Below, piece after piece: positions 45,523 to 57,981 of a stretch of 64,000 nucleotides of DNA. Under the pieces are notes generated by a model. It made no database searches, was not told where the DNA came from, and saw only the letters and a program-made list of their open reading frames with translations. Source of the DNA: Rhizobiales bacterium TMED25. Lineage in GTDB: Bacteria; Pseudomonadota; Alphaproteobacteria; Rhizobiales; TMED25. Location: contig NHCE01000010.1 of assembly GCA_002168075.1 (NCBI GenBank), forward strand, positions 302,548 through 366,547. Reading direction: 5' to 3'. Position 1 is the stretch's first letter. Each line of letters starts with the position of its first letter. The position numbers and the translations under genes were made by a program.

Positions 45523-46047
45523 ATGTTAAAAAGAGGTTTACTAATATTAGCGTTCATCGGATTTATATACGTTGGATTTCAAATGTCAGGTGGAATGAGA
45601 GCAGGTCAAGATGCTCTTGCGGGTAAAAAATATGATCAAGCAATTGCTCTATGGGAAGAGATCGCAGAGAACGGATCTCCAATTCCTTTCTTTAATCCAC
45701 AAACAAAAGCACAACAAAAAATCGGCCATGTTCATGCATTCAGAGACGACGAAAAGGATGATATAGATGAGGCAATTAAATGGTGGAAAAGAGCTGCTAA
45801 AGGTGGTAATGAGGTAGCTCAATTTTCTCTTGCACAATCATACTGGGAAGGCAACGGTCTTGAGCAAAATTTTGAGCATGCATATACATGGGCCATGGTT
45901 TCAGCTGATAAAAAATCAAAAAGTCAAAGAAGATATCTTGTCAATGCTACAACTTATAAAAAGTCGTTAACTGCAGATCAAGAATCAAGTGCTACAAAAG
46001 CTGTGAAAGCTTGTTTAGACTCTGGCTTCGAGGATTGCCCTTATTAA
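45523..46047 (+). CDS. Sel1-repeat protein with N-terminal anchor
   Basis: A 174-residue protein with an N-terminal hydrophobic segment (about 4-20, signal anchor or signal peptide) and TPR/Sel1-like repeats (KYDQAIALWEEIAENGSP, DIDEAIKWWKRAAKGGNEVAQFSLAQSYWEGNGLEQNFEHAYTW-type). Two Cys lie near the C-terminus (ACLDSGFEDCPY) and could form a disulfide. Sel1 proteins are usually adaptors. It is the last rightward gene of the sulfur/thiol cluster, 30 bases after the DsbA-like gene; its own role is unknown. Confidence 0.8.
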   Translation: MLKRGLLILAFIGFIYVGFQMSGGMRAGQDALAGKKYDQAIALWEEIAENGSPIPFFNPQTKAQQKIGHVHAFRDDEKDDIDEAIKWWKRAAKGGNEVAQFSLAQSYWEGNGLEQNFEHAYTWAMVSADKKSKSQRRYLVNATTYKKSLTADQESSATKAVKACLDSGFEDCPY

Positions 46048-46057
46048 AAGAAATTAT

Positions 46058-46091
46058 TTAGGGTAGGTGTTATAAAATATACTTACCCTAA
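46058..46091. terminator. Hairpin between convergent Sel1 and GST genes
   Basis: TTAGGGTA (46058-46065) and TACCCTAA (46084-46091) form an 8-bp stem around an 18-base loop, flanked by A/T-rich runs on both sides. It overlaps the end of the GST gene and could stop transcription from both directions. Confidence 0.5.
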
Positions 46092-46753
46092 TTTTCAAAA
46101 ATATTTTTTATTTCTTCTTTCCATTTTAATAGATGCTCAAACATGTCATCTATCCTTGTATTTGTGCTGACTTTCTCTCCCCAAAGGAAAGAGCCTGCTA
46201 AAATTAAATCAGCATAGGAAATTTTATCACCCAATATGAAAGTTCTATCTGATAAATGAATATTTAAAAATTTACAGTTTTGCAGGAATTCATTATTTAT
46301 GATAAGTAAATTTTTAGCTTGATAATCCCTAGGATGTTCTCCGAATCTATTGGTTCTTGAAGTAATAAAATAATCTCTATCATCTTCATCCAAATGGAAA
46401 CTTATGTCATTTAATATTCTTTGAACGATTGACTTGTTGAGAAAAGTATCGGCCCAATTATTAATAAATGTAATTGAGTCAATATTCGATGAGGATATTA
46501 AGATACTTGAATGATCAAAATACTTTTTCTCAATATACTTAGCTATGACAAATGAATCAGATATTTTTTCATTATTATCGAGTATTGTGGGAAGCCGAGA
46601 CTCTCCAAAGAAATTATTTTTTATTCGAGCAGTGAATGTTGTTGGTATTATTTGGTACGGTATATTCTTATAGTTGAGTAAATACTTAATTCTCCAACAA
46701 TATGGGCTGAAACTTAAATTATCTTTTCCAACAAGGTCATATAATTTTATCAT
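46088..46753 (-). CDS. Glutathione S-transferase-like protein
   Basis: A 221-residue protein with an N-terminal thioredoxin-like GST domain (IKLYDLVGKDNLSFSPYCWRIKYLLNYKNIPYQIIP, SRLPTILDNNEKISDSFVIAKYIE) and an all-helical C-terminal domain. FSPYCWR is a motif of the LigE/FuA-type GSTs related to beta-etherases; the Ser or Cys in it could contact glutathione. ILGDKISYADLILAG is the usual GST folding motif. Substrate unknown. It is divergent from the nuo operon. Confidence 0.82.
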   Translation of the reverse strand: MIKLYDLVGKDNLSFSPYCWRIKYLLNYKNIPYQIIPTTFTARIKNNFFGESRLPTILDNNEKISDSFVIAKYIEKKYFDHSSILISSSNIDSITFINNWADTFLNKSIVQRILNDISFHLDEDDRDYFITSRTNRFGEHPRDYQAKNLLIINNEFLQNCKFLNIHLSDRTFILGDKISYADLILAGSFLWGEKVSTNTRIDDMFEHLLKWKEEIKNIFEN

Positions 46754-46822
46754 AAAAATTCCTTATAAATGAATGATCTATCCTATTGTAGGGTTCGTAT
46801 CTTTATTATGTTGTAAAAGTCA

Positions 46823-46852
46823 ATTATAATACAAATATTAATATTATAATAC
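46823..46852 (+). promoter_or_regulatory. Tandem -10-like elements upstream of nuoA
   Basis: ATTATAATAC occurs twice, at 46823-46832 and 46843-46852 (20-base period), each holding a perfect TATAAT. These are the best promoter signals in the GST-nuoA gap and lie 55-85 bases before the nuoA ATG. No good -35 box stands at the right distance from either. Confidence 0.45.
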
Positions 46853-46907
46853 TTGTTATAACGACGAATTTATAATAATAATAATTCTAAGTAATTTGGA
46901 AGTAATA

Positions 46908-47796
<889 letters not shown>

Positions 47797-47809
47797 TTTG
47801 GTAAATCTT

Positions 47810-48436
47810 ATGGCTATAAATTCTAAAACTGTAAATATCTCTGACAGTGATATATGTGACCTTTTAAAAAAGAAGTATAAAAAGTCAATAATATCAGTTT
47901 CAGTTAAACCAGATCTCACAATTACCATTGAGCCAACAATAATAGTTGATTGCATTAAATTCTTAAAAGAATCGAGATTACTTCAATTTCATACATTTAT
48001 TGATATTTGTGGGGTTGATTACCCAAATAAACCAAATCGCTTTACCATAGTTTATCATTTGCTCTCAATGACAAAGAATAAGAGAATCAGAGTTAAATTA
48101 TCAATTCAAGAAAGTGATTCAGTTGAATCACTAGTTAGTATTTTTCCATCAGCAGATTGGTTTGAAAGAGAGGCCTACGATATGTATGGAATTAAGTTTG
48201 CGAATCATCCAGATCTTAGAAGGATGTTAACAGACTATAATTTTCAAGGGCATCCATTAAGGAAAGATTTCCCCCTAACAGGTTATACTCAAGTTAGATA
48301 TGACGAAACTCAAAAAAGAGTAGTCCATGAACAAGTTGAATTGGGTCAAGAGTTCCGAGACTTTGATTTTGAGAGCCCGTGGCTTGGTGAAGTATTAGAA
48401 AAAAATAATAATGATATCAGTGAAGATGATGGATAG
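47810..48436 (+). CDS. nuoC: NADH-quinone oxidoreductase subunit C
   Basis: A 208-residue 30-kDa-type subunit. Signatures: [62 protein letters not shown] region and the C-terminal [10 protein letters not shown]. It is separate from nuoD, as in alphaproteobacteria and mitochondria. The start is the ATG at 47810 (MAINSK); a TTG at 47798 is less likely. Its end overlaps the nuoD start. Confidence 0.96.
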   Translation: MAINSKTVNISDSDICDLLKKKYKKSIISVSVKPDLTITIEPTIIVDCIKFLKESRLLQFHTFIDICGVDYPNKPNRFTIVYHLLSMTKNKRIRVKLSIQESDSVESLVSIFPSADWFEREAYDMYGIKFANHPDLRRMLTDYNFQGHPLRKDFPLTGYTQVRYDETQKRVVHEQVELGQEFRDFDFESPWLGEVLEKNNNDISEDDG

Positions 48437-49616
48437 CTCAAAAAAAGATAATACATTTACATTAAATTTTGGACCTCAGCACCCTGCAGCTCATGGGGTA
48501 CTTCGTCTGGTTTTAGAGTTAGATGGAGAAATAGTTGATAGAGTAGATCCTCATATTGGTTTGCTTCACAGAGGAACTGAAAAGCTTATTGAACATAAAA
48601 CTTATACTCAAGCTATACCATATTTTGATAGGTTAGATTACGTGGCTCCCATGAATCAAGAACATGCCTTTTCTCTAGCAGTGGAAACCTTATTAGGTAT
48701 AGAAGTTCCAAGAAGAGGACGAATCATAAGAGTTTTATATTCTGAGATAGGAAGATTACTCTCACATATTCTTAATATAACAACGCAAGCCATGGATGTT
48801 GGGGCATTGACACCTCCTTTGTGGGGTTTCGAAGAAAGAGAAAAACTGATGTGCTTTTATGAAAGAGCATCTGGAAGTCGAATGCATGCAGCTTATTTTC
48901 GTCCAGGAGGAGTTCACCAAGACTTACCGGATGATTTAATCAATGATATTGAAGAGTTCATTCATACACATCCTAGAGTTATAAGTGATATTGAAAATTT
49001 ATTGACTGAAAATAGAATATTCAAACAAAGAAATGTTGATATTGGATTGATAAGTCCTGAGGATGCTCAATTATGGGGTTTTTCGGGTGTTATGTTAAGA
49101 GGGGCTGGTATCCCATGGGATTTACGCAGGTCACAGCCATATGAAATATATTCGGAATTAGAATTTGATATACCAATTGGTAAAAATAGTGACTGCTACG
49201 ACAGATATTTATTAAGAGTTGAAGAAATGAAGCAATCTCTTAAGATTATGAAACAATGTATAAGTTTGCTTAGAAATGAGACTGGGCCGGTATCAACAAC
49301 AAATAATAAACTATTTCCTCCAAAGAGATCTGAGATGAAAGAATCAATGGAAGCTTTAATTCATCATTTCAAATTATATACCGAAGGCTACCATGTGCCA
49401 GAAGGTGAGGTTTATAGAGCAGTTGAAGCACCAAAGGGTGAGTTTGGTGTTTATCTTATTTCCGATGGCTCAAATAAACCATATAGATGTAAAATAAGAG
49501 CGCCGGGCTTTGCTCATTTGCAAGCCATGGACTATATGTGTAAAGGTCACATGTTAGCAGATGTATCTGCAGTGCTTGGTTCATTAGATATAGTATTTGG
49601 TGAAGTTGATAGATGA
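48426..49616 (+). CDS. nuoD: NADH-quinone oxidoreductase subunit D
   Basis: The 49-kDa subunit of about 396 residues forming the quinone pocket with Nuo[48 protein letters not shown] and the C-terminal [45 protein letters not shown] end are diagnostic. ATG codons at 48426 and 48429 are both possible; either overlaps the nuoC end by about 10 bases. It overlaps nuoE by 4 bases (ATGA). Confidence 0.97.
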   Translation: MMDSSKKDNTFTLNFGPQHPAAHGVLRLVLELDGEIVDRVDPHIGLLHRGTEKLIEHKTYTQAIPYFDRLDYVAPMNQEHAFSLAVETLLGIEVPRRGRIIRVLYSEIGRLLSHILNITTQAMDVGALTPPLWGFEEREKLMCFYERASGSRMHAAYFRPGGVHQDLPDDLINDIEEFIHTHPRVISDIENLLTENRIFKQRNVDIGLISPEDAQLWGFSGVMLRGAGIPWDLRRSQPYEIYSELEFDIPIGKNSDCYDRYLLRVEEMKQSLKIMKQCISLLRNETGPVSTTNNKLFPPKRSEMKESMEALIHHFKLYTEGYHVPEGEVYRAVEAPKGEFGVYLISDGSNKPYRCKIRAPGFAHLQAMDYMCKGHMLADVSAVLGSLDIVFGEVDR

Positions 49617-50251
49617 TCAGTGAAAAAAATAATAATAGTGAATTTTCTTTTTCAAGCGAAAATAAAACTTTAGCCAAGAAAGAGTTAAGAAAATATCCGA
49701 AAGGCCGTGAGGTATCTGCAATAATTTCATTATTGTGGATTGCACAAAAGCAAAATGGTGGTTGGCTAACAAATGATGTGATTGAACATGTTGCTTTTTT
49801 TTTAGAAATACCAAAAATTCGTGCCATGGAAATTGCTACATTCTACACAATGTTTAATTTATCACCAGTCGGAAAGTACCATTTTCAAATGTGTGGCACG
49901 ACACCGTGTATGCTATCAGGATCAGATGAACTTAAAGAAGTGCTATCAAAAAAAATTGGTCCACAAAGCACAGTAACTGATGATAATCTTCTTTCTTGGA
50001 TTGAGGTGGAATGTTTAGGTGCATGTTGTAATGCTCCGGTTATTCAAATCAATGACGATTATTACGAAGATTTGGACTCATCGGATCTGGAGGAAATATT
50101 GGATAATATAAAGAAAAGTAAAAGCATAAAATCTGGTTCATATAAAAAGAGAATAGCATCTGAACCATTAGATCAAAATCTTAAAATGTTAAATGAAGAA
50201 CAAATTTCTATTTTAGTAAAAAACCGAAAAAAACCAGGTATTGGTAATTAA
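49613..50251 (+). CDS. nuoE: NADH-quinone oxidoreductase subunit E
   Basis: The 24-kDa [2Fe-2S] subunit, 212 residues. Helical start, then [15 protein letters not shown] and [15 protein letters not shown], which together give the four Cys ligands of N1a. A C-terminal tail of about 50 residues is rich in Lys and Ser. It is part of the NADH-oxidising module with NuoF and NuoG. Confidence 0.96.
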   Translation: MISEKNNNSEFSFSSENKTLAKKELRKYPKGREVSAIISLLWIAQKQNGGWLTNDVIEHVAFFLEIPKIRAMEIATFYTMFNLSPVGKYHFQMCGTTPCMLSGSDELKEVLSKKIGPQSTVTDDNLLSWIEVECLGACCNAPVIQINDDYYEDLDSSDLEEILDNIKKSKSIKSGSYKKRIASEPLDQNLKMLNEEQISILVKNRKKPGIGN

Positions 50252-50252
50252 T

Positions 50253-51512
50253 ATGTTAGATAACAAAGATAAAATCTTTACGAATATATATGGGAATAAT
50301 AGCCCTAATTTAGACTCAGCCATACGTAGAGGTAATTGGGACTCTACAAAATATCTATTAGATAAGGGCAAGGATTGGATTATAGATGAAATGAAGTCCT
50401 CAGGTCTTAGGGGTAGAGGAGGAGCAGGATTTCCCACTGGTTTAAAATGGTCATTTATGCCAAAGGAAGTCTCTGAAAGACCCCATTATTTGGTTGTAAA
50501 TGCTGATGAGTCTGAACCAGGAACTTGCAAGGATAGAGAGATTCTGAGGCATGAACCGCATCAATTTATAGAAGGCTGTCTTCTTGCATCTTATGCTATG
50601 AATGCACATGCATGTTATGTCTATGTACGCGGTGAATATGTAAATGAGAGATATGCTTTACAAAAGGCAATTGATGAGGCATATAATGCTGGTCTCATTG
50701 GTAAAAACGCCTGTAAATCTGGCTGGGACTTTGATATGTACGTTCATCATGGTGCTGGAGCATACATTTGTGGTGAAGAAACTGCACTTCTTGAAAGTCT
50801 TGAAGGTAAAAAAGGAATGCCAAGACTTAAGCCGCCTTTCCCAGCTAATTGCGGTTTATATGGTTGTCCTACAACAGTCAATAATGTTGAATCCATCGCT
50901 GTAGCTCCAGAAATTTTGAGAAGAGGAGCTGGGTGGTTCTCAGCACTTGGGAAGCCTAACAATACTGGAACAAAACTTTTTTGCATATCGGGGCATGTCA
51001 ATACACCTTGTAATGTTGAAGAGGAGATGGGCATTTCACTCAGGGAACTTCTGGATACACATGCTGGTGGAGTCAAAGGTGGCTGGGATAATCTTATGGC
51101 AGTCATTCCAGGTGGTTCGTCTGTTCCATGCTTACCTGCAGAGCAATGCCAGAACTTATCAATGGAATTTGATTCATTAAAAGAATTAAAATCTGGCTTA
51201 GGAACGGCTGCGGTCATTGTGATGGATAAGTCCACTGATATTGTTAAAGCAATTGCTAGGTTAAGCTACTTTTATAAGCACGAAAGTTGTGGTCAATGTA
51301 CACCTTGTCGAGAAGGTACTGGTTGGATGTGGAGAGTAATGGATAGAATGGCAAAGGGCAATGCATCTATTGATGAAATAGATATGCTGCTTGATGTAAC
51401 AAAACAAGTTGAAGGACATACAATTTGTGCTTTGGGTGATGCGGCTGCATGGCCAATTCAGGGTCTTATTAGACACTTTCGTCCAGAAATAGAAAAAAGA
51501 TTAAGTAGATAA
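50253..51512 (+). CDS. nuoF: NADH-quinone oxidoreductase subunit F
   Basis: The 51-kDa subunit of 419 residues with NADH and FMN sites ([55 protein letters not shown]) and the N3 [4Fe-4S] ligands in [16 protein letters not shown] plus the Cys in [13 protein letters not shown]. The start is the ATG at 50253, one base after the nuoE stop; the TTG at 50241 lies inside nuoE. Confidence 0.98.
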   Translation: MLDNKDKIFTNIYGNNSPNLDSAIRRGNWDSTKYLLDKGKDWIIDEMKSSGLRGRGGAGFPTGLKWSFMPKEVSERPHYLVVNADESEPGTCKDREILRHEPHQFIEGCLLASYAMNAHACYVYVRGEYVNERYALQKAIDEAYNAGLIGKNACKSGWDFDMYVHHGAGAYICGEETALLESLEGKKGMPRLKPPFPANCGLYGCPTTVNNVESIAVAPEILRRGAGWFSALGKPNNTGTKLFCISGHVNTPCNVEEEMGISLRELLDTHAGGVKGGWDNLMAVIPGGSSVPCLPAEQCQNLSMEFDSLKELKSGLGTAAVIVMDKSTDIVKAIARLSYFYKHESCGQCTPCREGTGWMWRVMDRMAKGNASIDEIDMLLDVTKQVEGHTICALGDAAAWPIQGLIRHFRPEIEKRLSR

Positions 51513-51523
51513 TTAGGGAAAAA

Positions 51524-53578
51524 ATGTCAAAGAAAATATTAATAAATGGTAATGAGTTTGATTTTGAGGATAATCTCACTTTGATACAAGCACTTGAGAT
51601 AGCAGATATAGAAGTTCCACGATTTTGCTACCATGAAAAATTATCAATAGCAGGAAACTGTCGGATGTGTCTAGTTGAAGTAAAGGGAGCCCCAAAACCT
51701 GTAGCATCATGCCACTACTCATTAAGTGATCTTAGACCAGGGCCAAACGGAGAGCTGCCTGAAGTTTATACAAATACTGACATTGTACACACAGCAAGAA
51801 AAGGAGCGATGGAATTTTTGCTCGTTAATCATCCTCTTGATTGTCCAATATGTGATCAAGGAGGTGAGTGTGATTTACAAGATCAAGCCCTTCATTATGG
51901 AATTAATAAAAGTAGGTACAAAGAAAATAAAAGAGCTGTTGAAAATAAGGATATAGGTCCTCTTGTAAAAACTGTAATGACTAGGTGTATTCATTGTACA
52001 CGATGTGTCAGATTCACATCAGAAGTTGCTGGGACAGAGGAACTGGGAGCGATACATCGTGGAGAAAATATGGAAATAACAACATACCTTGAAAAAGGTA
52101 TGACTTCAGAATTACAAGGTAATGTAATAGATTTATGTCCTGTGGGAGCTTTAACTTCGAAGCCCTATGAATTTCATGCAAGACCTTGGGAATTAGATAA
52201 GACTGAGTCAATAGACGTCATGGATGGAATCGGTTCAAATATCAGGATTGACTCAAAGGGTACTGAAGTCATGAGAATAATCCCAAAATATAATGAAGAT
52301 ATAAACGAGGAATGGATTTCGGATAAAACAAGGTTCATATGGGATGGTCTAAAGACACAGAGAATAGACACACCATATATTAGAGAATCAGGAAAACTAA
52401 AACCAGTTAGTTGGAATGACGCTTTTAATAAAATTAAAGATCTAATGAGGGAGGTAAAACCATCAAGAATAGGATGTGTTGCTGGTGACATGGTTACAGC
52501 TGAAGAGATGTTTTTAATGAAAACATTGTTAGATAAAATTGGCTGTAGTAATTATGATTGTAGGCAGGATGGATCAAATCTTACAAATAAGTATGGAAGA
52601 TCATCCTATATCTTTAATCCAACAATTAGTGGTATTGAGGATGCTGACGCCATGGTTATCATAGGATCTAATCCTCGGTTAGAATCACCAGTTTTAAATG
52701 CAAGAATTAGAAAAAGGTGGTTAACCGGTGAAATGAAAATTTATCTAGTTGGTGAGAAATATGACTTAACTTATGACTATAATCATATTGGTGTAAGTCC
52801 TGGTTCCATAGATTTAAAGAAGATGGACCTAAAAAATTGTAATAAAATTATATGGTTGATTGGGGATGATGTATTTTTAAGAGACGATAGTCAAGACATA
52901 CTTGCAAATGTTGTTAAGTGTGCTCAACAAACATCTTCATTAAGAGATGATTGGAATGGTCTTGGTATATTACATAAATATGCTTCGAGGGTTGCTGGTT
53001 TGGACTTAGGATTTTTGCCTCATGAACCAAATTTAAATGCAAAAACGATGGCTAACTCAGAGAATATTGATCTGATGTTTTTACTTGAAGCTGACGAAAT
53101 AAAAGTTACTAATAAGTATAAAGTTTATATTGGAAGTCATGGTGATAAGGGAGCGTCAAATGCTGATATTATATTACCTGGAGCCTGCTATACCGAAAAG
53201 AACGGAATGTATATGAATACTGAAGGACGTTTGCAGCAAACAAATCAAGCTGTATTTCCTCCGGGTAATGCGAAGGACAACTGGACAATTATTGTAGAAT
53301 TAGCAAATAGGATAAAAAAATCACTAAACTATACAAACCTTGATGATGTCAGAAAAGACCTTAAAAAGAAGTATCCTATATTTAGGGATTTATACGAGAT
53401 TACAAAGGGTGAATTTGTCGGAATTGAAACTCTATGTAAAAATAATAAAAAGGCTTCCGACAAGAAATTCATCAATTCAATTTCTGATTTTTATCTTACA
53501 AATCCAATTTCAAGGTCCAGCAAGATCATGGCGCAGTGTAGTTTGAAAAAAAATATTAGAGAGTCTATTGATGGATAA
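51524..53578 (+). CDS. nuoG: NADH-quinone oxidoreductase subunit G
   Basis: The 75-kDa subunit of 684 residues. N-terminal [2Fe-2S] ferredoxin domain ([23 protein letters not shown]), the His-Cys3 motif ([19 protein letters not shown]), N4 ligands ([26 protein letters not shown]), then a molybdopterin-oxidoreductase-like domain without the cofactor ([25 protein letters not shown]). It stops inside the nuoH start. Confidence 0.97.
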   Translation: MSKKILINGNEFDFEDNLTLIQALEIADIEVPRFCYHEKLSIAGNCRMCLVEVKGAPKPVASCHYSLSDLRPGPNGELPEVYTNTDIVHTARKGAMEFLLVNHPLDCPICDQGGECDLQDQALHYGINKSRYKENKRAVENKDIGPLVKTVMTRCIHCTRCVRFTSEVAGTEELGAIHRGENMEITTYLEKGMTSELQGNVIDLCPVGALTSKPYEFHARPWELDKTESIDVMDGIGSNIRIDSKGTEVMRIIPKYNEDINEEWISDKTRFIWDGLKTQRIDTPYIRESGKLKPVSWNDAFNKIKDLMREVKPSRIGCVAGDMVTAEEMFLMKTLLDKIGCSNYDCRQDGSNLTNKYGRSSYIFNPTISGIEDADAMVIIGSNPRLESPVLNARIRKRWLTGEMKIYLVGEKYDLTYDYNHIGVSPGSIDLKKMDLKNCNKIIWLIGDDVFLRDDSQDILANVVKCAQQTSSLRDDWNGLGILHKYASRVAGLDLGFLPHEPNLNAKTMANSENIDLMFLLEADEIKVTNKYKVYIGSHGDKGASNADIILPGACYTEKNGMYMNTEGRLQQTNQAVFPPGNAKDNWTIIVELANRIKKSLNYTNLDDVRKDLKKKYPIFRDLYEITKGEFVGIETLCKNNKKASDKKFINSISDFYLTNPISRSSKIMAQCSLKKNIRESIDG

Positions 53579-54578
53579 TATTTTAGAAGTATATCTGTTA
53601 CCTTTTCTAATTATAGCTGCAAAGAGTGTTTTTCTTGTCACGTCTCTATTAATTACCATAGCTTTCTTACTGCTAGCTGACAGGAAGATATGGGCCGCAG
53701 TTCAAATGAGAAGGGGGCCTAATGTTGTTGGAGCTTTTGGTTTGTTACAATCATTTGCTGATTTATTAAAATTTGTTCTTAAAGAAGTTATAATTCCAAC
53801 AAATTCAGACAAATTTGTATTTCTACTTGCACCTTTCGTAACAACAGTATTTGCAATATCCGCATGGGCTGTTATCCCATTTGACGCTGGACTGGTTCTT
53901 GCTGATATTAATATTGGTGTTTTATATATTTTAGCCATTTCGTCACTTGGAGTATACGGAGTTATCATGGGTGGTTGGGCCTCAAACTCTAAATATCCAT
54001 TTCTTGGTGCCCTAAGATCTGCAGCTCAAATGGTATCTTATGAAGTTTCAATTGGCTTTGTTATTATTACTGTAATTTTGTTAAGTGGTTCTTTGAACCT
54101 CAGTGATATTGTTAATGCTCAAAATGGTAATTATGGTATTTTAAATTGGTATTTTATACCATTATTCCCAATGTTTGTTGTGTTCTTTATTTCTGCATTA
54201 GCGGAAACCAACAGGCCTCCATTTGATCTACCTGAGGCTGAATCTGAGCTTGTTGCTGGCTTTATGGTTGAATACTCATCAACACCTTATCTTATGTTTA
54301 TGTTAGGCGAGTATGTCTCAATTGTTTTAATGTGTTCATTTGCAACAATACTTTTTCTTGGAGGATGGTTAGCACCACTTCCATTTTTAGATTTTATACC
54401 CGGTATAATATGGTTTGTATTGAAAGTTTGCTTTATGTTTTTCTTGTTTGCTATGGTAAAAGCAATTGTACCAAGATATAGGTATGATCAACTTATGAGA
54501 TTGGGCTGGAAAGTATTTTTACCGCTATCATTATTAATGGTAGCTTTGACAGCAACATATGTTGTTTTTTTCGTATAA
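53571..54578 (+). CDS. nuoH: NADH-quinone oxidoreductase subunit H
   Basis: Eight-helix membrane subunit, 335 residues, linking the quinone site to the pumps. [45 protein letters not shown]-like [17 protein letters not shown] and [33 protein letters not shown] loop are signatures. The ATG at 53571 has AGAGAG upstream and overlaps nuoG by 8 bases. Confidence 0.97.
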   Translation: MDNILEVYLLPFLIIAAKSVFLVTSLLITIAFLLLADRKIWAAVQMRRGPNVVGAFGLLQSFADLLKFVLKEVIIPTNSDKFVFLLAPFVTTVFAISAWAVIPFDAGLVLADINIGVLYILAISSLGVYGVIMGGWASNSKYPFLGALRSAAQMVSYEVSIGFVIITVILLSGSLNLSDIVNAQNGNYGILNWYFIPLFPMFVVFFISALAETNRPPFDLPEAESELVAGFMVEYSSTPYLMFMLGEYVSIVLMCSFATILFLGGWLAPLPFLDFIPGIIWFVLKVCFMFFLFAMVKAIVPRYRYDQLMRLGWKVFLPLSLLMVALTATYVVFFV

Positions 54579-54605
54579 TTTTAGAGAATTGGAATTGGTA
54601 ATAAT

Positions 54606-55097
54606 ATGAATAAAATCCTGAGAATTCTGAGAAGCTTTCTTTTATTAGAATTTATTAGAGCATTTAGACTTGCAATGAAATATTTTTTTAGTAAAAAAGC
54701 AACAATAAATTATCCATTTGAAAAGGGCTCGTTATCTCCAAGATTTAGAGGTGAGCACGCCCTCCGAAGATACCCAAACGGTGAAGAAAGATGTATTGGA
54801 TGTAAGCTCTGCGAGGCAATATGTCCTGCGCAGGCTATTACAATTGAAGTAGGCCCCCGTCAAAATGATGGAACCAGAAGAACAACAAGATATGATATTG
54901 ATATGGTAAAGTGTATCTATTGTGGCTACTGTCAAGAAGCTTGCCCCGTTGATGCGATTGTTGAAGGCCCCAATTTTGAATTTGCTACAGAAACACGTGA
55001 AGAATTATATTATAATAAAGAAAGATTGTTATCTAATGGAGATCAATGGGAAGAAGCAATTGCTAAAAATATCGAGCTAGACTCAAAATATAGGTAA
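54606..55097 (+). CDS. nuoI: NADH-quinone oxidoreductase subunit I
   Basis: TYKY subunit of 163 residues carrying N6a and N6b: [16 protein letters not shown] and [16 protein letters not shown], each a CxxCxxCxxxCP ferredoxin motif. The N-terminal amphipathic helix and [15 protein letters not shown] match alphaproteobacterial NuoI. It is in the operon between nuoH and nuoJ. Confidence 0.98.
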   Translation: MNKILRILRSFLLLEFIRAFRLAMKYFFSKKATINYPFEKGSLSPRFRGEHALRRYPNGEERCIGCKLCEAICPAQAITIEVGPRQNDGTRRTTRYDIDMVKCIYCGYCQEACPVDAIVEGPNFEFATETREELYYNKERLLSNGDQWEEAIAKNIELDSKYR

Positions 55098-55104
55098 TAG
55101 GTGA

Positions 55105-55713
55105 ATGTTAGTTATTAATATTTTATTTTATTTATTCTCATTTATTATGATTGCATCTGCTTTTATGGTAGTTTTGTCGAGGAACCCTGTGCATTCTGTA
55201 CTTTTTCTTATACTTTGCTTTTTTAATTCAGCAGGGATATTTTTAATTCTTGGTGCAGAATTCTTAGCTTTTATATTAGTTATAGTATACGTGGGTGCAG
55301 TTGCGGTCTTATTTTTATTTGTCGTTATGATGCTAGACGTAGAGTTTAATTCCTCAAATTCATCTATCATTAGCTATCTCCCTGTTGGGATGACAATTGG
55401 ATTTATTATATTATCAGAATTAATTTTAGTTTTTTTTACATGGAAGCGTGAATACACAATGCCAGATTTATCAGAGGTCATTGTTAATAATCAATACACT
55501 AATACTGAAACTCTAGGATTAGTTTTATATACAGAGAATATTCTTTTTTTTCAACTAGCAGGACTAATATTATTAGCTTCAATGATTGGAGCAATAGTTT
55601 TGACAGTTAATCATAGGCCATCTGCAAAACGACAAGATATTGTTTCACAAGTTAATCGTGACTCAAAAAATTCAATCAAGAATGTAAATATAAAACCAGG
55701 TAGTGGAATATGA
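55105..55713 (+). CDS. nuoJ: NADH-quinone oxidoreductase subunit J
   Basis: Five-helix membrane subunit, 202 residues. [57 protein letters not shown] core with the pi-bulge helix typical of ND6. A polar tail follows the last helix. The stop overlaps the nuoK start by 4 bases. Confidence 0.95.
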   Translation: MLVINILFYLFSFIMIASAFMVVLSRNPVHSVLFLILCFFNSAGIFLILGAEFLAFILVIVYVGAVAVLFLFVVMMLDVEFNSSNSSIISYLPVGMTIGFIILSELILVFFTWKREYTMPDLSEVIVNNQYTNTETLGLVLYTENILFFQLAGLILLASMIGAIVLTVNHRPSAKRQDIVSQVNRDSKNSIKNVNIKPGSGI

Positions 55714-56015
55714 TTAGTATTGGTCACTATCTTGTTCTTGCCGCAATTTTATTTGTAATCGGTATTTTTGGTGTCTTCTTAAACAAGAAAAATATTATAA
55801 TTATTCTAATGTCGATAGAACTTATGCTCCTCTCAGTTAATATAAACATGGTGGCATTTTCATCTTTTCTTGATGATATTATTGGTCAAATATTTTCTCT
55901 TCTTATACTTACGGTTGCAGCTGCGGAGGCAGCAATCGGTCTTGCCATACTCGTTATTTATTATAGAAACAAGGGTTCTATATCAGTAGATGATATAAAT
56001 GCTATGAAAGGCTAA
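55710..56015 (+). CDS. nuoK: NADH-quinone oxidoreductase subunit K
   Basis: Three-helix ND4L-type subunit of 101 residues. The conserved membrane Glu residues lie in [14 protein letters not shown] and [17 protein letters not shown] and form part of the proton path. It overlaps nuoJ by 4 bases and precedes nuoL by 6. Confidence 0.97.
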   Translation: MISIGHYLVLAAILFVIGIFGVFLNKKNIIIILMSIELMLLSVNINMVAFSSFLDDIIGQIFSLLILTVAAAEAAIGLAILVIYYRNKGSISVDDINAMKG

Positions 56016-56021
56016 TTTAGA

Positions 56022-57977
56022 ATGATCTATTCACTAATATTATTCTTGCCATTGATTGGTGCCCTTGTAACCGGTCTTTTTGGGAAATCAGTTGGCGCTC
56101 GAAATTCAGAACTAATAACATCAATACTTGTAAGTATTTCAGCTGTTCTATCATGGATTGTTCTCTCAAATATTGGTTGGTCCTATGGATCAAACGATGA
56201 AGTAGTAATAATTCTTAAATGGCTAACCTCAGGTTCATTGGACCTTAATTGGTCAATACGTATAGATTCTCTCACAGCAGTCATGTTGGTTGTAGTAAAT
56301 ACTGTCTCAGCCGTAGTTCATTTCTATTCAATTGGATATATGCACGATGATCCATCAAGACAAAGGTTCTTTTCCTATCTATCTCTATTTACTTTTGCGA
56401 TGTTAATGTTAGTCACATCCAATAATTTTATGCAGCTATTTTTTGGATGGGAAGGTGTAGGTCTTGCTTCATATTTACTAATTGGATTTTGGCACCATAA
56501 AGAAACTGCAAACAAAGCTGCAATGAAAGCCTTTATTGTAAACAGAGTTGGTGATTTTGGTTTTGCTCTTGGTATATTTTGTATATTTTATGTCTTTGGA
56601 TCGTTAGACTTTGATTATGTTTTTTCAAATGCTTCAAGTTTTATAGATGATGAAATTATAATTTTTAACTATAGCTTTGATACAATTTCATTTATTTGTT
56701 TTCTATTGTTTATTGGAGCGATGGGTAAGTCAGCTCAATTTCTTCTGCACACATGGCTGCCCGATGCAATGGAAGGTCCAACACCTGTTTCGGCTTTAAT
56801 ACATGCTGCAACAATGGTGACTGCTGGGGTTTTTCTAGTGGCAAGATGCTCACCTTTATATGAACTGGCCTCCAATGTTTCTACATTTATTGTTTTTATT
56901 GGTGCTACGACAGCGATATTCGCTGCATCGGTAGCATTAGTGCAAAATGATATAAAACGTGTTATTGCTTATTCCACATGCTCACAGCTTGGTTATATGT
57001 TTGTGGCACTTGGTGTTGGTGCATATCAAATAGCAATATTCCACTTATTTACTCATGCATTTTTTAAAGCACTATTATTTTTAGGAGCAGGCTCAGTAAT
57101 TCATGCAATGTCAAATGAACAAGATATGAGAAAGATGGGTGGTTTAAGGAAACATATACCAAAAACCTATATCTTAATGCTAACTGGAACTCTGGCTTTA
57201 ACAGGATTTGGAATTCCAGGTGTATTTGGAATGGCTGGATTTTATTCAAAAGATGCTATTATAGAAGCAGCCTATGTTACTAATTTAGATATTGGCACTT
57301 ATGCATTTGCAATGCTTCTAATTTCAGCATTAATGACTTCCTTTTATTCATGGAGACTAGTTTTCTTGACTTTTCATGGTCAAACAAGAGCCTCTGAAGA
57401 GGTTATTTCCCATATTCATGAAAGTCCTAACATAATGTTACTTCCATTGATTATATTATTCCTTGGAGCTATATTTTCAGGTTACCTCTTTTACGATGCT
57501 TTCATAGATTATGGATTTAAAGAGTTCTGGGCAAGTTCAATTTATATTCTAAAAGATAATCATATATTGGAAGAAATTCATCACGTATCTTATTTAGTAA
57601 AGTGGTCTCCCACTATCATGATGATTATGGGTGTTGCCCTTGCATATTATTTTTATATTAGGCACCCTAAAACACCTCCGAAGATAGCAGCTGAACATGA
57701 GATATTATATAATTTTCTCCTTCATAAATGGTATTTTGACGAAATATATAATTTTATTTTTGTGATGCCTACCATAAAAGTTGGAAGAATTTTTTGGAAA
57801 TCAGGTGATGAAAATATAATAAACAGATACGGACCTGACGGCCTCTCAAAGCAAGTAACAAGAATTACAAAAAAAATAGTGCAGATGCAGACAGGATTTA
57901 TTTACCATTACGCTTTCTCTATGATAATCGGTTTATCATTCATAATTACTTTTTATATTATTGTCGCAAGAGGGTGA
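56022..57977 (+). CDS. nuoL: NADH-quinone oxidoreductase subunit L
   Basis: Antiporter-like pump subunit, 651 residues, with a long C-terminal lateral helix region. [63 protein letters not shown] core with the key Glu, Lys and His, and [17 protein letters not shown]. It is the distal proton-pumping unit and overlaps the nuoM upstream region without sharing its start. Confidence 0.97.
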   Translation: MIYSLILFLPLIGALVTGLFGKSVGARNSELITSILVSISAVLSWIVLSNIGWSYGSNDEVVIILKWLTSGSLDLNWSIRIDSLTAVMLVVVNTVSAVVHFYSIGYMHDDPSRQRFFSYLSLFTFAMLMLVTSNNFMQLFFGWEGVGLASYLLIGFWHHKETANKAAMKAFIVNRVGDFGFALGIFCIFYVFGSLDFDYVFSNASSFIDDEIIIFNYSFDTISFICFLLFIGAMGKSAQFLLHTWLPDAMEGPTPVSALIHAATMVTAGVFLVARCSPLYELASNVSTFIVFIGATTAIFAASVALVQNDIKRVIAYSTCSQLGYMFVALGVGAYQIAIFHLFTHAFFKALLFLGAGSVIHAMSNEQDMRKMGGLRKHIPKTYILMLTGTLALTGFGIPGVFGMAGFYSKDAIIEAAYVTNLDIGTYAFAMLLISALMTSFYSWRLVFLTFHGQTRASEEVISHIHESPNIMLLPLIILFLGAIFSGYLFYDAFIDYGFKEFWASSIYILKDNHILEEIHHVSYLVKWSPTIMMIMGVALAYYFYIRHPKTPPKIAAEHEILYNFLLHKWYFDEIYNFIFVMPTIKVGRIFWKSGDENIINRYGPDGLSKQVTRITKKIVQMQTGFIYHYAFSMIIGLSFIITFYIIVARG

Positions 57978-57981
57978 TGTA

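Noticed and set aside
50747..51235. 162-codon antisense frame in nuoF, with similar long antisense frames at 44262-44630, 25892-26293 and 36126-36545
   Set aside because: All lie opposite well-conserved genes and read as Pro/Ser-rich or hydrophobic shadows with no motif.
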